From Pseudoalteromonas haloplanktis ATCC 14393 (GTDB lineage Bacteria; Pseudomonadota; Gammaproteobacteria; Enterobacterales; Alteromonadaceae): a stretch of DNA of 64,000 nucleotides. Below are positions 26,086 through 34,851 of this stretch, in pieces. Position numbers and translations under genes: made by a program. The notes beneath the pieces are model-generated. The model saw only the letters and a list, made by a program, of their open reading frames with translations. It was not told the origin of the DNA and did not search any database. Position 1 is the first letter of the stretch; each line of letters begins with the position of its first letter. The stretch is from assembly GCF_000238355.1 (NCBI RefSeq), contig NZ_AHCA01000006.1, forward strand, positions 124,001 to 188,000. The letters are read 5' to 3'.

Positions 26086-26419
26086 ACCGCGAATGAAAAA
26101 CGATGGCTTCGTGCGGCGGGCGACGAGCTACGGATCAGTCGTAGGCGCTGAGCTTGCTAACGCGTGTGTTTGTAGCTTGGTTTAAATTGTAGGTCGTTCT
26201 TTAGGGCGAGAAAGTGAATTTCACCACAGAGGGCACAGAGGCGCTTCGCTGCACCGAGAATGAAAAACGATGGCTTTGTGCGGCGGGCGACGAGCTACGG
26301 ATTAGTCGTAGGCGCTGAGCTTGCTAGCGCGTGTGTTTGTAGCTTGGTTTAAATTGTAGGTCGCCCTTTAGGGCGAGAAAGTGAATTTCACCACGGAAGG
26401 CGCAGAAGCGCTTCGCTAC
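26086..26419. repeat. tandem duplication of a 167-bp noncoding unit
   Basis: Unit one (26086-26252) and unit two (26253-26419) have identical length and differ at only about a dozen bases, with no indels seen. Each contains GTAGGCGCTGAGCTTGCT (26141, 26308), GTAGGTCG-x-CTTTAGGGCGAG, and a CACAGAG...GCGCTTCGCT segment. No ORF spans the unit convincingly. Confidence 0.85.
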
Positions 26420-26437
26420 ACTGAGGTTAGTTATTGT

Positions 26438-26750
26438 TGTAGGAGCAGGCTTCAGCCACGCAGGGTTTAACTCCAATGTAAGGGTTAACCACCGTAGGCG
26501 CTGAGCTTGCTGGCGCATGCATTTTGTAGGTTGGGCTTTAGCCCAAAAGTTGTATCACTGTAGCTGATGTTTTTTGCTGCTAACTTTTCACACATATTGT
26601 CGGGATAAATCCGCGACCTACATTAAAAACCTTATTCAAGGTTTAGGTTGCTGGCAGCAACCAAGGGGCGGCTGCTACCGGCCTTTGCGTTTCTCTTTTG
26701 TGTAGCGCGCAGCGCCTCTGTGGCCTCTGGCCTCAGTGGTAAAAATCACC
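26438..26750. repeat. mosaic field of REP-like hairpins
   Basis: After the tandem repeat come TGTAGGAGCAGGCTTCAGCC (26438-26457), a third GTAGGCGCTGAGCTTGCT copy (26494), a hairpin TTGGGCT-TT-AGCCCAA preceded by TGTAGG (26525-26546), and the reverse-oriented CGCGACCTACA (26612-26622). At 26704-26750 a partial inverted copy of the CACAGAGGCGC segment runs into the stop codon of the anti-sigma gene. The elements resemble Pseudomonas-type REPs in their TAGG(A/C)GC...GCTTGCT core. Confidence 0.75.
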
Positions 26751-27381
26751 CCCTACACATCTTAACCCCATCTCCTGCATGCTTGAGTGCAATAATCTGG
26801 CCTTGGCTGTTGTGGGCCATGGCGAGCATGTCGCCTTTTACAATATCACTTGCTACGGCGTGTTTGGTTTTTAAGCTATTCAATAACGAGTCTTTTATTT
26901 GAATGAGGACTTCGCTGTGGCAGCTGGCGATGTACCAGTCGTTGTCTACTTTAACTAATTGGCCGTATTCAATATAGCGCTGTTGGTGTAGGCGCAGGTC
27001 GGCGGCGAGCTTGTTGTCGAGTTGTTGTTTTTGGCTTGTTATTTCACTTGAATAACTGCCAGCATTATCTACTTGGTGAACCTCTATAAAGTGGTAATTG
27101 TTTTGCTGAGCGATAAAGGTGCTGTTAAGTGTGAGTTGTTCCGCGGTGTTATCTGTGTTGTTATCTGTTGTGGTAAACATGGTAAAGCCTAGTACCACTA
27201 ATGCGCAGGCGAGGCCGGTCATTTGTAGGGGCAATAAAAATTTTGCTGGTTGCTTATTGGCGTTTTCATTGGGTATTTTAGTAAACATTGCCTGTTGCTC
27301 GGGCGTAAGCGTGTGGCGTTTTTTACGTTCACTAAAATGCTGTTCAAGTTGTTGCTCAAACTGCTCGTTATGCTTTTTCAT
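26746..27381 (-). CDS. putative membrane-anchored anti-sigma factor
   Basis: A 211-residue protein with an acidic/basic cytoplasmic N-terminus (1-45), one membrane helix at about 48-67 (LLPLQMTGLACALVVLGFTM) and a periplasmic domain with two cysteines. The ATG at 27381 is preceded by GGAGG five bases away and lies 14 bases inside the end of the ECF sigma gene, the standard layout for a sigma/anti-sigma pair. No zinc-binding HxxxCxxC motif is seen, so the assignment rests on topology and position. Its stop codon lies inside the border of the REP-like repeat field. Confidence 0.65.
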   Translation of the reverse strand: MKKHNEQFEQQLEQHFSERKKRHTLTPEQQAMFTKIPNENANKQPAKFLLPLQMTGLACALVVLGFTMFTTTDNNTDNTAEQLTLNSTFIAQQNNYHFIEVHQVDNAGSYSSEITSQKQQLDNKLAADLRLHQQRYIEYGQLVKVDNDWYIASCHSEVLIQIKDSLLNSLKTKHAVASDIVKGDMLAMAHNSQGQIIALKHAGDGVKMCRG

Positions 27382-27919
27382 CAAAGCCTCCCAATAATGT
27401 TTTTAAGTTCTGTTTTGCATAACGTAGCCGCGTTTTTACGGTTTCATGATTGCTTTGCGTGATCTGTTGTATGTCTTCAAGCGAAAAGCCTTCTTGTTGC
27501 AGGCTGAGTGCTTCGCGTTGTACAAAGCTCAGTTGCATTAACGCTTTATCAAAAGCGGCATAATCAAATTTTTGCTCAGTTCTCAGTGGGGCTATCGCGG
27601 TGTCGTCTTCTAGTTCAACAAAGCGCTGTTGTTTACGATATTCATCAATCAACGCATTGCGGGCAAGGCGAAACAGCCAGGCTTTTGGGTTGTTTTGACC
27701 TTGATAGTGGTGGCGTTTTTCCATCACTTTTAACCAGGTTTGCTGGCTGATATCAAAGGCGAGTTGCTCGTTACTTTGGGTGACTAAGTAATGATACAAA
27801 TCGTTGCCAAACAAGGTGACGAGTTTAGTTAAGTGACGGTTGTCGCCACTTTTTGCGTAGTCAGCCAAGTAATCGTCGCTTGGCTGACTGATAAACCATG
27901 ATTTTAAGCTTGTAAGCAT
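27368..27919 (-). CDS. ECF-type RNA polymerase sigma factor
   Basis: A 183-residue sigma-70 family protein with region 2 (YLADYAKSGDNRHLTKLVTLF, then WLFRLARNALIDEYRKQQ for -10 recognition) and region 4 (LMQLSFVQREALSLQQEGFS...VKTRLRYAKQNLK helix-turn-helix). I take the ATG at 27919, with AAGGG five bases upstream, over a GTG two codons earlier that would touch the Shine-Dalgarno. It lies 8 bases after tonB and overlaps the putative anti-sigma gene. What signal it answers is unknown. Confidence 0.88.
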   Translation of the reverse strand: MLTSLKSWFISQPSDDYLADYAKSGDNRHLTKLVTLFGNDLYHYLVTQSNEQLAFDISQQTWLKVMEKRHHYQGQNNPKAWLFRLARNALIDEYRKQQRFVELEDDTAIAPLRTEQKFDYAAFDKALMQLSFVQREALSLQQEGFSLEDIQQITQSNHETVKTRLRYAKQNLKTLLGGFDEKA

Positions 27920-27927
27920 AGGCACCC

Positions 27928-28566
27928 TTATTGCGTTTGGTCTAACTTAAAATCAAGTTGTACGCTTTGCCCCGTTTGTATTTGTGCTACGCCATCAATC
28001 ACTTTTGGGCGGTATTTCCAGCGCTTTATTGCCCGTAGTGCTTCACGGTCGAATATGCGTTTTGGTTCTGCGTTTGTGACTTGTGCATCAATTACTTCAC
28101 CTGTCTGAGACACATTAAAGCTTAATTGTACCCAGCCTTCAATGCCTTCTCGCGCGGCAATCGGTGGATATTTAGGATTTATACGCACTATTGGGGTGGC
28201 ATCCCCTGTAGGGCGTTGTAAGTTTGCTTGTATACCTGTGCCTATTTCACCAATGCTGATATCCGGTGTTATTGCGGTGGTTATTATATTGGTATCTGTG
28301 CTTGGCGGTGTACGCGGGGGCACTTTTGGTGGTGTTTGCATTTTCGGCGGCGGTGGCAGGGTTTGCTTTTGTTGTACCTTAGAGTCCTCTGGGGCTTGGA
28401 ATATTTCTACAATAATGTTGTCACCGGAAATGTTTGCTGCGCGTTGCTCGCCACTGATCAAATATTGCATAAATGCAAATGCAGCAAATGTCATTGCGGC
28501 ACCACCAACGATGGCAGTGGATGTTTTTAATGTATGGTGAGTGTGTGGTAAATCGACTGTTTGCAT
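27928..28566 (-). CDS. TonB energy transducer
   Basis: A 212-residue protein with an N-terminal membrane anchor (about 18-38), a proline-rich periplasmic spacer (LPPPPKMQTPPKVPPRTPP at about 70-88) and a C-terminal TonB domain containing RINPKYPPIAAREGIEGWVQ and DREALRAIKRWKYRP, where YP and W-K-Y-x-P are typical. It energises outer-membrane receptors with ExbB/ExbD, which are not adjacent. The ATG at 28566 has AAGGA seven bases upstream. First gene of a tonB-sigma-anti-sigma operon. Confidence 0.9.
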   Translation of the reverse strand: MQTVDLPHTHHTLKTSTAIVGGAAMTFAAFAFMQYLISGEQRAANISGDNIIVEIFQAPEDSKVQQKQTLPPPPKMQTPPKVPPRTPPSTDTNIITTAITPDISIGEIGTGIQANLQRPTGDATPIVRINPKYPPIAAREGIEGWVQLSFNVSQTGEVIDAQVTNAEPKRIFDREALRAIKRWKYRPKVIDGVAQIQTGQSVQLDFKLDQTQ

Positions 28567-28879
28567 GAGCAAATCCTTAAGTCACTTATGATGTATTTAT
28601 CTTTAAAACGTGCGGTAAATATAAAAGGGGTGAAATATTTTAAAAAATTTAATTGCGCTGCAAAGTGGCGTTATCAACAAGGAGGAATTTATAGTGACTA
28701 GCGAGTTGTAATTGTATTTTTTCATTGTTTTCATTGACCTCAAAAAACAAATACGCGTTTTATTTATAAATAAATTAAAATAATGGACGCTTTTTGAGTT
28801 ATTGTATGCACTGGACTTTCAAATCATTTTTAGTTGGCTATTTTAATTTTCCATTTATGTAAGGTTGTAAATTCATCGT

Positions 28880-30625
28880 ATGTTTGTAATTGACAATATC
28901 ATTCTTGTTAGTGCCATTTTGATTCTTTTTGGTGTGATATCGAGCAAGTTATCTGCACGTGTCGGCTTACCTGTGCTGGTGCTGTTTTTATTAGTCGGCA
29001 TGCTTGCTGGTGAAGACGGTATTGCCGGTATTTCATTTGATAATGCCGAGGCTGCGCACGCTTTAGGTACGTTAGCGCTTGCTATTATTTTGTTCGATGG
29101 GGGATTGCAAACTCCGATCAGCTCGATTAAACAAGTCTGGAAACCCGCATCAGCTTTAGCGACTGTGGGCGTGTTACTGACCGCAGTGATAACCGGTGCT
29201 GTGGCAACCTATATTTTAGACCTTCCTGTGCTGCAAGGTATTTTGTTAGGGGCAATTGTTGGCTCTACTGATGCGGCTGCCGTTTTTGCCTTGTTGCGAA
29301 GTGCGGGCATTCATTTAAATAAAAAGCTTAAGTCTACCCTCGAAATAGAAAGTGCCTCCAATGACCCTATGGCTATCTTTTTAACTGTTGGCTTGTTAGA
29401 GGTGTTAGTTAACAAAATGACGTTTGGAGGCGACTTGCTGTTGTTATTTGTGCAGCAAATGGGGGTAGGTGCGCTGTGTGGTGTGTTAATTGGTAAACTG
29501 GCGACTTGGTTTATCAATCGCATTAAGCTAAATACATCAGGTTTGTATTTAGTGATGGTAACAGCTTTTGGTTTGTTATCATTTGGTTTATCTGCCTCAT
29601 TAGGCGGTAGCGGCTTTTTAGCTGTGTTTATTACGGGTGTTATTTTAGGTAATAGTGAGTTTGTATATAAACGCAGTATTTTTCTATTTCATGATGGTTT
29701 AGCGTGGTTAGGTCAAATTACCATGTTTGTGGTGTTAGGATTATTGATTAATCCATCTTCATTATTGGATGTATGGTTAGAAGGGTTATTTATAGCGTTT
29801 GCGTTAATTTTTATTGCAAGACCTCTGGCTGTAGCGCCAATTTTAAAGTTATTTGGCTTTAATAATCGAGAAACCATGTTTGTGTCTTGGGTAGGATTAC
29901 GGGGATCTGTGCCTATCATTTTAGCAATATTCCCCCTGCTTTTTGGTCTGCCGGGCGCGGAGCTTATTTTTAATGTAGTATTTTTTGTGGTGTTAATTTC
30001 AGCAACCCTACAAGGGGCTAGCATGCCTTGGATTGCGAAAAAGTTAGGGTTGGTTGAGCCGCCACCTGTTGTAGCCGCCGCTAAACTTGAGATTACCGCT
30101 TTAAATGAAATAGATATAGAAATTGTAGAGTATACGCTAAGTGATGCTTCGCGCGTAGTTGGCAGGCGTTTATCTCGCGCGGCATTACCGGAGAGTGTGG
30201 TAGTGGCAATGATCACACGAGGGTCGTCAACTATTCCACCTAGAGGCTCTACAGTACTTAAATCACAAGATCACTTATTTGTTGTACTCAAACCTTACAA
30301 TCGACCTTTTGTGGATTTGGTATTTGCTGCAACAGATGCAACACATCAACAAGAAAACCATTTAGCTAAAAATGAGTTAAGAGTGAAAGGCGTTACTTTA
30401 GTCGGCGATATTTTCTATTCGTATAATATGAAAATAGAGGCGCCTGAAAAACTCAGTTTAGAAGAGCTAATTAATCAAAAATTAACACCGCCACTATGTA
30501 AAGGCGCGATTGTGGTGATCAATAATGTGCAGCTAAGGGTTATTACTATGGTGAATACCCGCATTGTTACGATTGGTTTAAAGTATATCAACCCTAAAGA
30601 GCAAGAGCTGATAGTTAACCCCTAA
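28880..30625 (+). CDS. NhaP2/CvrA-type K+(Na+)/H+ antiporter
   Basis: A 581-residue CPA1 antiporter: about 12 membrane helices with LAIILFDGGLQT, AIVGSTDAAAVFALL and IESASNDPMAIF (the ND pair is the ion-binding core) and SWVGLRGSVPIILAIFPLL, followed by a TrkA-C-like regulatory domain (about 400-475) and a further cytoplasmic C-terminal domain. This matches the potassium/proton antiporter NhaP2 (CvrA) of Vibrio and E. coli in length and order. Its role would be potassium or sodium export against protons. It is preceded by a 313-base region holding the promoters of it and of the divergent tonB operon. Confidence 0.9.
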   Translation: MFVIDNIILVSAILILFGVISSKLSARVGLPVLVLFLLVGMLAGEDGIAGISFDNAEAAHALGTLALAIILFDGGLQTPISSIKQVWKPASALATVGVLLTAVITGAVATYILDLPVLQGILLGAIVGSTDAAAVFALLRSAGIHLNKKLKSTLEIESASNDPMAIFLTVGLLEVLVNKMTFGGDLLLLFVQQMGVGALCGVLIGKLATWFINRIKLNTSGLYLVMVTAFGLLSFGLSASLGGSGFLAVFITGVILGNSEFVYKRSIFLFHDGLAWLGQITMFVVLGLLINPSSLLDVWLEGLFIAFALIFIARPLAVAPILKLFGFNNRETMFVSWVGLRGSVPIILAIFPLLFGLPGAELIFNVVFFVVLISATLQGASMPWIAKKLGLVEPPPVVAAAKLEITALNEIDIEIVEYTLSDASRVVGRRLSRAALPESVVVAMITRGSSTIPPRGSTVLKSQDHLFVVLKPYNRPFVDLVFAATDATHQQENHLAKNELRVKGVTLVGDIFYSYNMKIEAPEKLSLEELINQKLTPPLCKGAIVVINNVQLRVITMVNTRIVTIGLKYINPKEQELIVNP

Positions 30626-30729
30626 GATGCAGGTGTTTAATCAGAAGTTTTAAAAAAGTTTCGTCATTGTTTGCCTGCATTGGCTACAATGGCGGCTCTG
30701 GATTTTGGTTTTTATTTTATTAGGCAGTT

Positions 30730-31236
30730 ATGCAACTTATTCAAATTGATAAAGCACGTTATCGTAAGCATTTAAACCGCGTTATTATTGGCTGTGGTTT
30801 GGCACTAGCCGCGGGCAGTTTAGCTATTTCGCAATCTTTGATAGCCTTGTTTCCAGATGAAAGTGGCAGTCATTTCCATTGGAATTTATTGGGTGTAATC
30901 ATCACCAGTATTAGTATTGGCTGGGCGCTGAATAAATACCGCACACATGATTACATGACTGAGGTTGTGTATGTGTGGGAGTTAAAACAAGCACTTAATA
31001 AAATTACTCGGAAAATGGCTAAGCTAAAAGCTGCAGGTCGTGAGGGGGATCCACAAGCACTTTTGGCGATTCATTACAGTTATGCCGGCTCACGGTTATT
31101 GTGGCAGTTAGACGATAACACTATCACCATGGATGAGCTGGCAATCAAACAAGCGGAGCTTGATAGTGTGGCTGCTAAGTTTAATGTGACGCTTAATGCA
31201 GATGACTACGACGAAGCAATTTTAAAGCAGTATTAA
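30730..31236 (+). CDS. DUF3087-family membrane protein
   Basis: A 168-residue protein starting MQLIQIDKARYRKHLNRVI, which I recognise as the DUF3087 signature. It has two membrane helices (about 19-38 and 50-65) and a charged helical C-terminal half. Function unknown. It may be a first gene of a loose cluster with the next two small genes, which follow in the same direction. Confidence 0.75.
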   Translation: MQLIQIDKARYRKHLNRVIIGCGLALAAGSLAISQSLIALFPDESGSHFHWNLLGVIITSISIGWALNKYRTHDYMTEVVYVWELKQALNKITRKMAKLKAAGREGDPQALLAIHYSYAGSRLLWQLDDNTITMDELAIKQAELDSVAAKFNVTLNADDYDEAILKQY

Positions 31237-31321
31237 AATAATCTATCGAACATAAACTTAACCAGCACTATAAACGTATAACAAATACAATTAATTATTG
31301 AAAAAGCTTATAGCGCAGCTC

Positions 31322-31537
31322 ATGAATAAAATAACACCTAAGAAATTGCTCAACAGTAAATGGACTGCTGTTTCACCAGTGAATAAAGAAAAGCATTTTA
31401 TCATCATTGAAATGGACTTTGATGAAGAAGGCATTGTTTTAAGCTGTGTGATTGAAGCGGTAATGTCTAAGCGCCAAGTTGCAATTGATTGGCGGGATTT
31501 AAAAGATCAGCAACGTTGGTTACAGGGCTGGCAATAA
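31322..31537 (+). CDS. small Trp-rich conserved protein (TIGR02450 type)
   Basis: A 71-residue protein, MNKITPKKLLNSKWTAVSPV at its start and four Trp residues (SKWTAV, DWRDL, RWLQGW), matching the TIGR02450/DUF2389 family of short cytoplasmic proteins of unknown function. I choose the ATG at 31322, where family members begin, over the TTG at 31298; neither has a good Shine-Dalgarno sequence. Confidence 0.75.
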   Translation: MNKITPKKLLNSKWTAVSPVNKEKHFIIIEMDFDEEGIVLSCVIEAVMSKRQVAIDWRDLKDQQRWLQGWQ

Positions 31538-31586
31538 TAAGTATTTTGAGTAAAGCTAGAGACATGGAGCTTACTAAGGTTTAACA

Positions 31587-32039
31587 ATGAAAAAAATATT
31601 GGTGGTGTGTTTAGGTAATATTTGTCGTTCACCAACAGCTGAAGCTATGCTTCGTGCTAAAGCGATGCAGCAAGGGGTGACTCTTGAAATAGATTCTGCT
31701 GGGACGGCGGCTTATCACTGTGGCAATCCTCCAGATAAACGATCACAAGCTGCGGCTTTAAAACGTAATTACAGTTTTAAAGGGATCCGTGCTCGTCAAG
31801 TACAGCAACATGACTTTGAATATTTTGACTTGATTTTAGCGGCTGATAAACAAAACCTTGCAGACTTAGTGGCGCAATGTCCGGCACACTTACAGTATAA
31901 ACTTGCGCTGTTTTTAAGTTATGGCTCATCTGCAATTGATGAAATTCCCGATCCTTACTACGGCGGCGAACAAGGTTTTGAACAGGTCCTCGATTTAATT
32001 GAAAATGCCTGCGATGCAATAATAAACAAGCTGGGCTGA
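31587..32039 (+). CDS. low-molecular-weight protein tyrosine phosphatase
   Basis: A 150-residue enzyme with the P-loop VCLGNICRS, nucleophile Cys8 and Arg14, and the general-acid Asp122 in IPDPYYGG. Length and motifs fit cytoplasmic LMW-PTPases, which dephosphorylate tyrosine or, in the arsenate branch, other substrates. No exopolysaccharide kinase gene is adjacent, so the substrate is unknown. AAGGTTTAACA precedes the ATG. Confidence 0.92.
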   Translation: MKKILVVCLGNICRSPTAEAMLRAKAMQQGVTLEIDSAGTAAYHCGNPPDKRSQAAALKRNYSFKGIRARQVQQHDFEYFDLILAADKQNLADLVAQCPAHLQYKLALFLSYGSSAIDEIPDPYYGGEQGFEQVLDLIENACDAIINKLG

Positions 32040-32156
32040 CGTTATATTCAAATAAACATTGCTCGCCTTGCTAATTTGCATTTACAACAGACGGCTTGGC
32101 GAAGTTGTTGGTTTTGCGGTAATTTTGGCTTTGTATAATTAAGTAGGATTTTTGTT

Positions 32157-33272
32157 ATCACTAATCATGTTGCACACCAACAATCGCAACTTACCGCAGA
32201 TCCCACGACAGCGATTGAGCCAGTAGAGGTCGAAAATAGCCAATTAAAAATTGCCACATTTAACTTATTTAATTACCTTGAGCCGCCTAATGCGTTTTAT
32301 GAATTTGAGCGTATTTATAGTGCGCAGCAGTGGGCTAAAAAGCAGCGCTGGATAGTTGATTACTTAACTGAGTTTCAGCCTGATGTAATTGGCTTTCAAG
32401 AAGTATTTAGCATTGAGTCACTAAAAGCACTATTACATAAAGCAGGTTATCACTACTTTGCGGTGGTTGATGAGCCACAAGTGATTGATGAGTTTATTTA
32501 TAAACGTCCGGTGGTGGCGATAGCTTCTCGTTTTGCAATTAGCGAAGTGGCTGCTGTACAACATGACGCAGAGCTTGCGCACATAATGGGGCTTAGCGCT
32601 GACTTTACGTTTAGCCGTAAAGTGCTCAGGGCCACACTTATTATGCCGCATATTGGCGATGTTGATTGTTATGTGGTGCATTTTAAATCTAAACGGCCGT
32701 TGCTCGAAGTTGAGCAAAACAACCAATTAGCACCAGAGCAGAATATTATTGCCCACTTAAAAGCAGATATTGCTGGTGGCTGGGGCTCTACGATTCAGCG
32801 CGGCAGCGAAGCAACCTTATTGATGCTTGAAATGATTAAGCGGCGCGAAGACACACAAAACCCTATGCTGCTAATGGGGGATTTTAATAATAATTTAATC
32901 GATGGCGTATTGAGCCACTTACTCACCGATTCACTGCGTTTTGCCCCAGCGTTTGACAGTAAAACCTACCTTGCAAAATATTGCTTAAACGATGCGTGGG
33001 ATTTATTTATAAAGTCGCGGCTAAGCGATCCAGAGCAAAATCAACAAACAGTCGAGCTTAAACGCACGCCAACCCATTATTTTGGCGCCAGCAGCTCAGT
33101 ACTAGATTATATTTTGTTATCTTGTGAGTTTGATGCAAGTTACGACGATAGCTTTTATGAGGTGAGTGAACACCATACTTATGACCGTCACTTGATCAAC
33201 CCTGAGTTTGAGCGTGACGACCAAAGTACTGACCATGGCGTGGTAATGATCACCTTAACGCTGCGCTGTTAA
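32157..33272 (+). CDS. endonuclease/exonuclease/phosphatase-family protein with no standard start codon
   Basis: The frame carries a full EEP-family domain: LKIATFNLFNY (coded from about 32244), GFQEVFS with the metal-binding Glu, VVHFKSK, LLMGDFNNN and DQSTDHGVVM. The first ATG, GTG or TTG in frame is at 32463, past half of the catalytic N-terminus, while the frame is open back to the stop at 32136. An ATC at 32157 lies 8 bases after AGGA and is my nominal start, giving 371 residues; an ATT at 32148 is another possibility. Otherwise the start was lost or a frameshift is present. Substrate could be nucleic acid, sphingolipid or phosphate ester. Confidence 0.6.
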   Translation: MTNHVAHQQSQLTADPTTAIEPVEVENSQLKIATFNLFNYLEPPNAFYEFERIYSAQQWAKKQRWIVDYLTEFQPDVIGFQEVFSIESLKALLHKAGYHYFAVVDEPQVIDEFIYKRPVVAIASRFAISEVAAVQHDAELAHIMGLSADFTFSRKVLRATLIMPHIGDVDCYVVHFKSKRPLLEVEQNNQLAPEQNIIAHLKADIAGGWGSTIQRGSEATLLMLEMIKRREDTQNPMLLMGDFNNNLIDGVLSHLLTDSLRFAPAFDSKTYLAKYCLNDAWDLFIKSRLSDPEQNQQTVELKRTPTHYFGASSSVLDYILLSCEFDASYDDSFYEVSEHHTYDRHLINPEFERDDQSTDHGVVMITLTLRC

Positions 33273-33328
33273 GCCACCACATTTTTATATTGTTAGGGTG
33301 CGTTGCTTTATCTTGCGCATCACTAACT

Positions 33329-33925
33329 TTACAATTTATATGCTTCGTTTTTCTTATCTTTTTTTGCTAATAAATAGCCGATAATAATCCCTGCTAGTGC
33401 GCCAAAAAAGTGGCTTTCAAATGACACATGGGGGCGCTGTGGTAGTACACCCCAAATTAAGCCACTGTATAAAAATACCACCACAACACTAATCGCGATG
33501 GCTTTAAATGAGCGATGCATAATGCCGTAACAAATCAAAAAGCCCCATAAACCATAAAGTACGCCACTTAGCCCAACATGAATATTACTACGGCCAAATA
33601 GCCAAACTAATAAGCCACCTACAATTGCAGTGAAAATAAACACCAGCCAAAAGCGTTTTACACTGTACTGGCAAACCAGCCAGCCAAGTACTGCGAATGG
33701 GATTAAATTACTGATCAAATGTGCCCAGCCACCATGTAAAAACGGCGCGAAGAAAATCCCGCTTAAGCCGCTTAAATTACGTGGGAATATACCTAGGCCA
33801 TTTAGGTTAATACCGGGTAAGCTATTAATTACTTGTAATAAGGCACACAGTAAAATAATGCCAATGATTGTAAAGCGTTTACTGGTGAGCGGTGGGATGC
33901 TTAAAGAACTTTTTTGATTTGCCAT
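33329..33925 (-). CDS. rhomboid-family intramembrane serine protease
   Basis: A 198-residue, six-helix membrane protein. The catalytic Ser120 lies in GLSG and His172 in SFESHFFG; HGGWAHLISN supplies His64, His69 and Asn73 of the oxyanion region. All core residues are intact, so it should be active. Rhomboids cut single-span membrane proteins within the bilayer; the client here is unknown. It is convergent with the EEP gene upstream. Confidence 0.93.
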   Translation of the reverse strand: MANQKSSLSIPPLTSKRFTIIGIILLCALLQVINSLPGINLNGLGIFPRNLSGLSGIFFAPFLHGGWAHLISNLIPFAVLGWLVCQYSVKRFWLVFIFTAIVGGLLVWLFGRSNIHVGLSGVLYGLWGFLICYGIMHRSFKAIAISVVVVFLYSGLIWGVLPQRPHVSFESHFFGALAGIIIGYLLAKKDKKNEAYKL

Positions 33926-33984
33926 ACATAAGCTTAAATTGAAAGTGAGTGTGGGTGAGTATACCTATCTTAATACTTAAATGA

Positions 33985-34011
33985 AAAGCCTTACCCAGTG
34001 GGCAAGGCTTT
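33985..34011 (-). terminator. terminator after the DJ-1-like gene
   Basis: AAAGCCTT (33985-33992) pairs with AAGGCTTT (34004-34011), extended by CCC/GGG after one mismatch, with loop AGT. On the minus strand it is followed by TTCATTT. It starts about 14 bases past the stop codon. Confidence 0.75.
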
Positions 34012-34024
34012 AGCAAATATAGGT

Positions 34025-34708
34025 TTAGCCTAATTTAGTAAGTAGCTTTTTAGCGGCAAGTTCGGAGCTGGCAGGGTTTTGACCTGTGATCAGTAAACCA
34101 TCTTCTAATGCGAGTACGCCCCAATCATCGGTTTTTTGATAGTCGCCACCTTTTTTAATCAGTTCGTCTTCAACGAGTAAAGGCACTATATCAGTCAGTT
34201 GCACGGCGGCTTCTTCACTATTACTAAAGCCGGTGACTTTTTTGCCTGCCACAAGTGCTGTGCCATCTGAGTTCTTCGCATTCAAAAATACTGCACTTGC
34301 ATGGCACACACCTGCAACAGGTTTTTGCGTATTGATAAAGTCTTCAATCAGTGCAATTGAGTCAGCATTGTCAACCAAATCCCATAATGGACCGTGACCG
34401 CCTGGGTAAAATACAGCGTCAAAATCACTGGCATTTACATCGCTAAGTGCTTTGGTATTGGCCATCAGTGTTTGTGCTGCACTGTCGTTATCAAAGCGTT
34501 TCGTGGCCTCGGTTGCAGCATCCGGTGCGGCGCTATTAGGATCGATCGGTGGTTGTCCGCCTTTTACTGATGCAAGGGTAACTTCGGCACCGGCATCAAT
34601 AAATGCGTAATACGGGGCGGCAAATTCTTCGACCCAAAAGCCCGTTTTATGGCCTGTATCGCCAAGTTCAGCATGAGAGGTGAGAACCATAAGTATTTTT
34701 TTAGCCAT
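34025..34708 (-). CDS. DJ-1/PfpI-family protein (Hsp31-like glutamine amidotransferase fold)
   Basis: A 227-residue DJ-1/PfpI protein with catalytic Cys135-His136 in AGVCHASAVFL and an acidic residue in GFWVEEFAAPY (Glu27/Glu28), plus YPGGHGPLWDL. This fits the class I amidotransferase-like Hsp31/glyoxalase III group acting on methylglyoxal or damaged proteins; exact activity is not decidable. I use the second ATG (34708), eight bases after AAGGA; the first would be too close. It is divergent from a LysR gene, which likely regulates it. Confidence 0.88.
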   Translation of the reverse strand: MAKKILMVLTSHAELGDTGHKTGFWVEEFAAPYYAFIDAGAEVTLASVKGGQPPIDPNSAAPDAATEATKRFDNDSAAQTLMANTKALSDVNASDFDAVFYPGGHGPLWDLVDNADSIALIEDFINTQKPVAGVCHASAVFLNAKNSDGTALVAGKKVTGFSNSEEAAVQLTDIVPLLVEDELIKKGGDYQKTDDWGVLALEDGLLITGQNPASSELAAKKLLTKLG

Positions 34709-34851
34709 AACCATATTCCTTCTGATGAATTAAATTGTTAAGTGTATCTGTAATTACTATATGCATTAAGATAACTTTAAACAACGATGATAAATTTGAC
34801 TTTATTGATTTAAAAATTGATACAATTGTGCGGTTGAATTTAGGAGTTGGT

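Noticed and set aside
24562..26622. possible CRISPR array from repeated short sequences
   Set aside because: Repeat spacing is irregular, spacers are not of equal length, and the elements are hairpin REPs; no cas gene is present.
28142..28540. 132-codon plus-strand frame over tonB
   Set aside because: It is the antisense of the proline-rich TonB spacer and gives a Gly-rich, meaningless sequence.
28694..28711. five-codon ORF (GTG to TAA) after a strong AAGGAGG
   Set aside because: Too short to support as a gene; the GGAGG may be chance. Kept only as a possible leader peptide.
29713..30216. 167-codon open frame on the minus strand
   Set aside because: It lies entirely inside the NhaP2-type antiporter gene, whose motifs are clear, and has no family sequence of its own.
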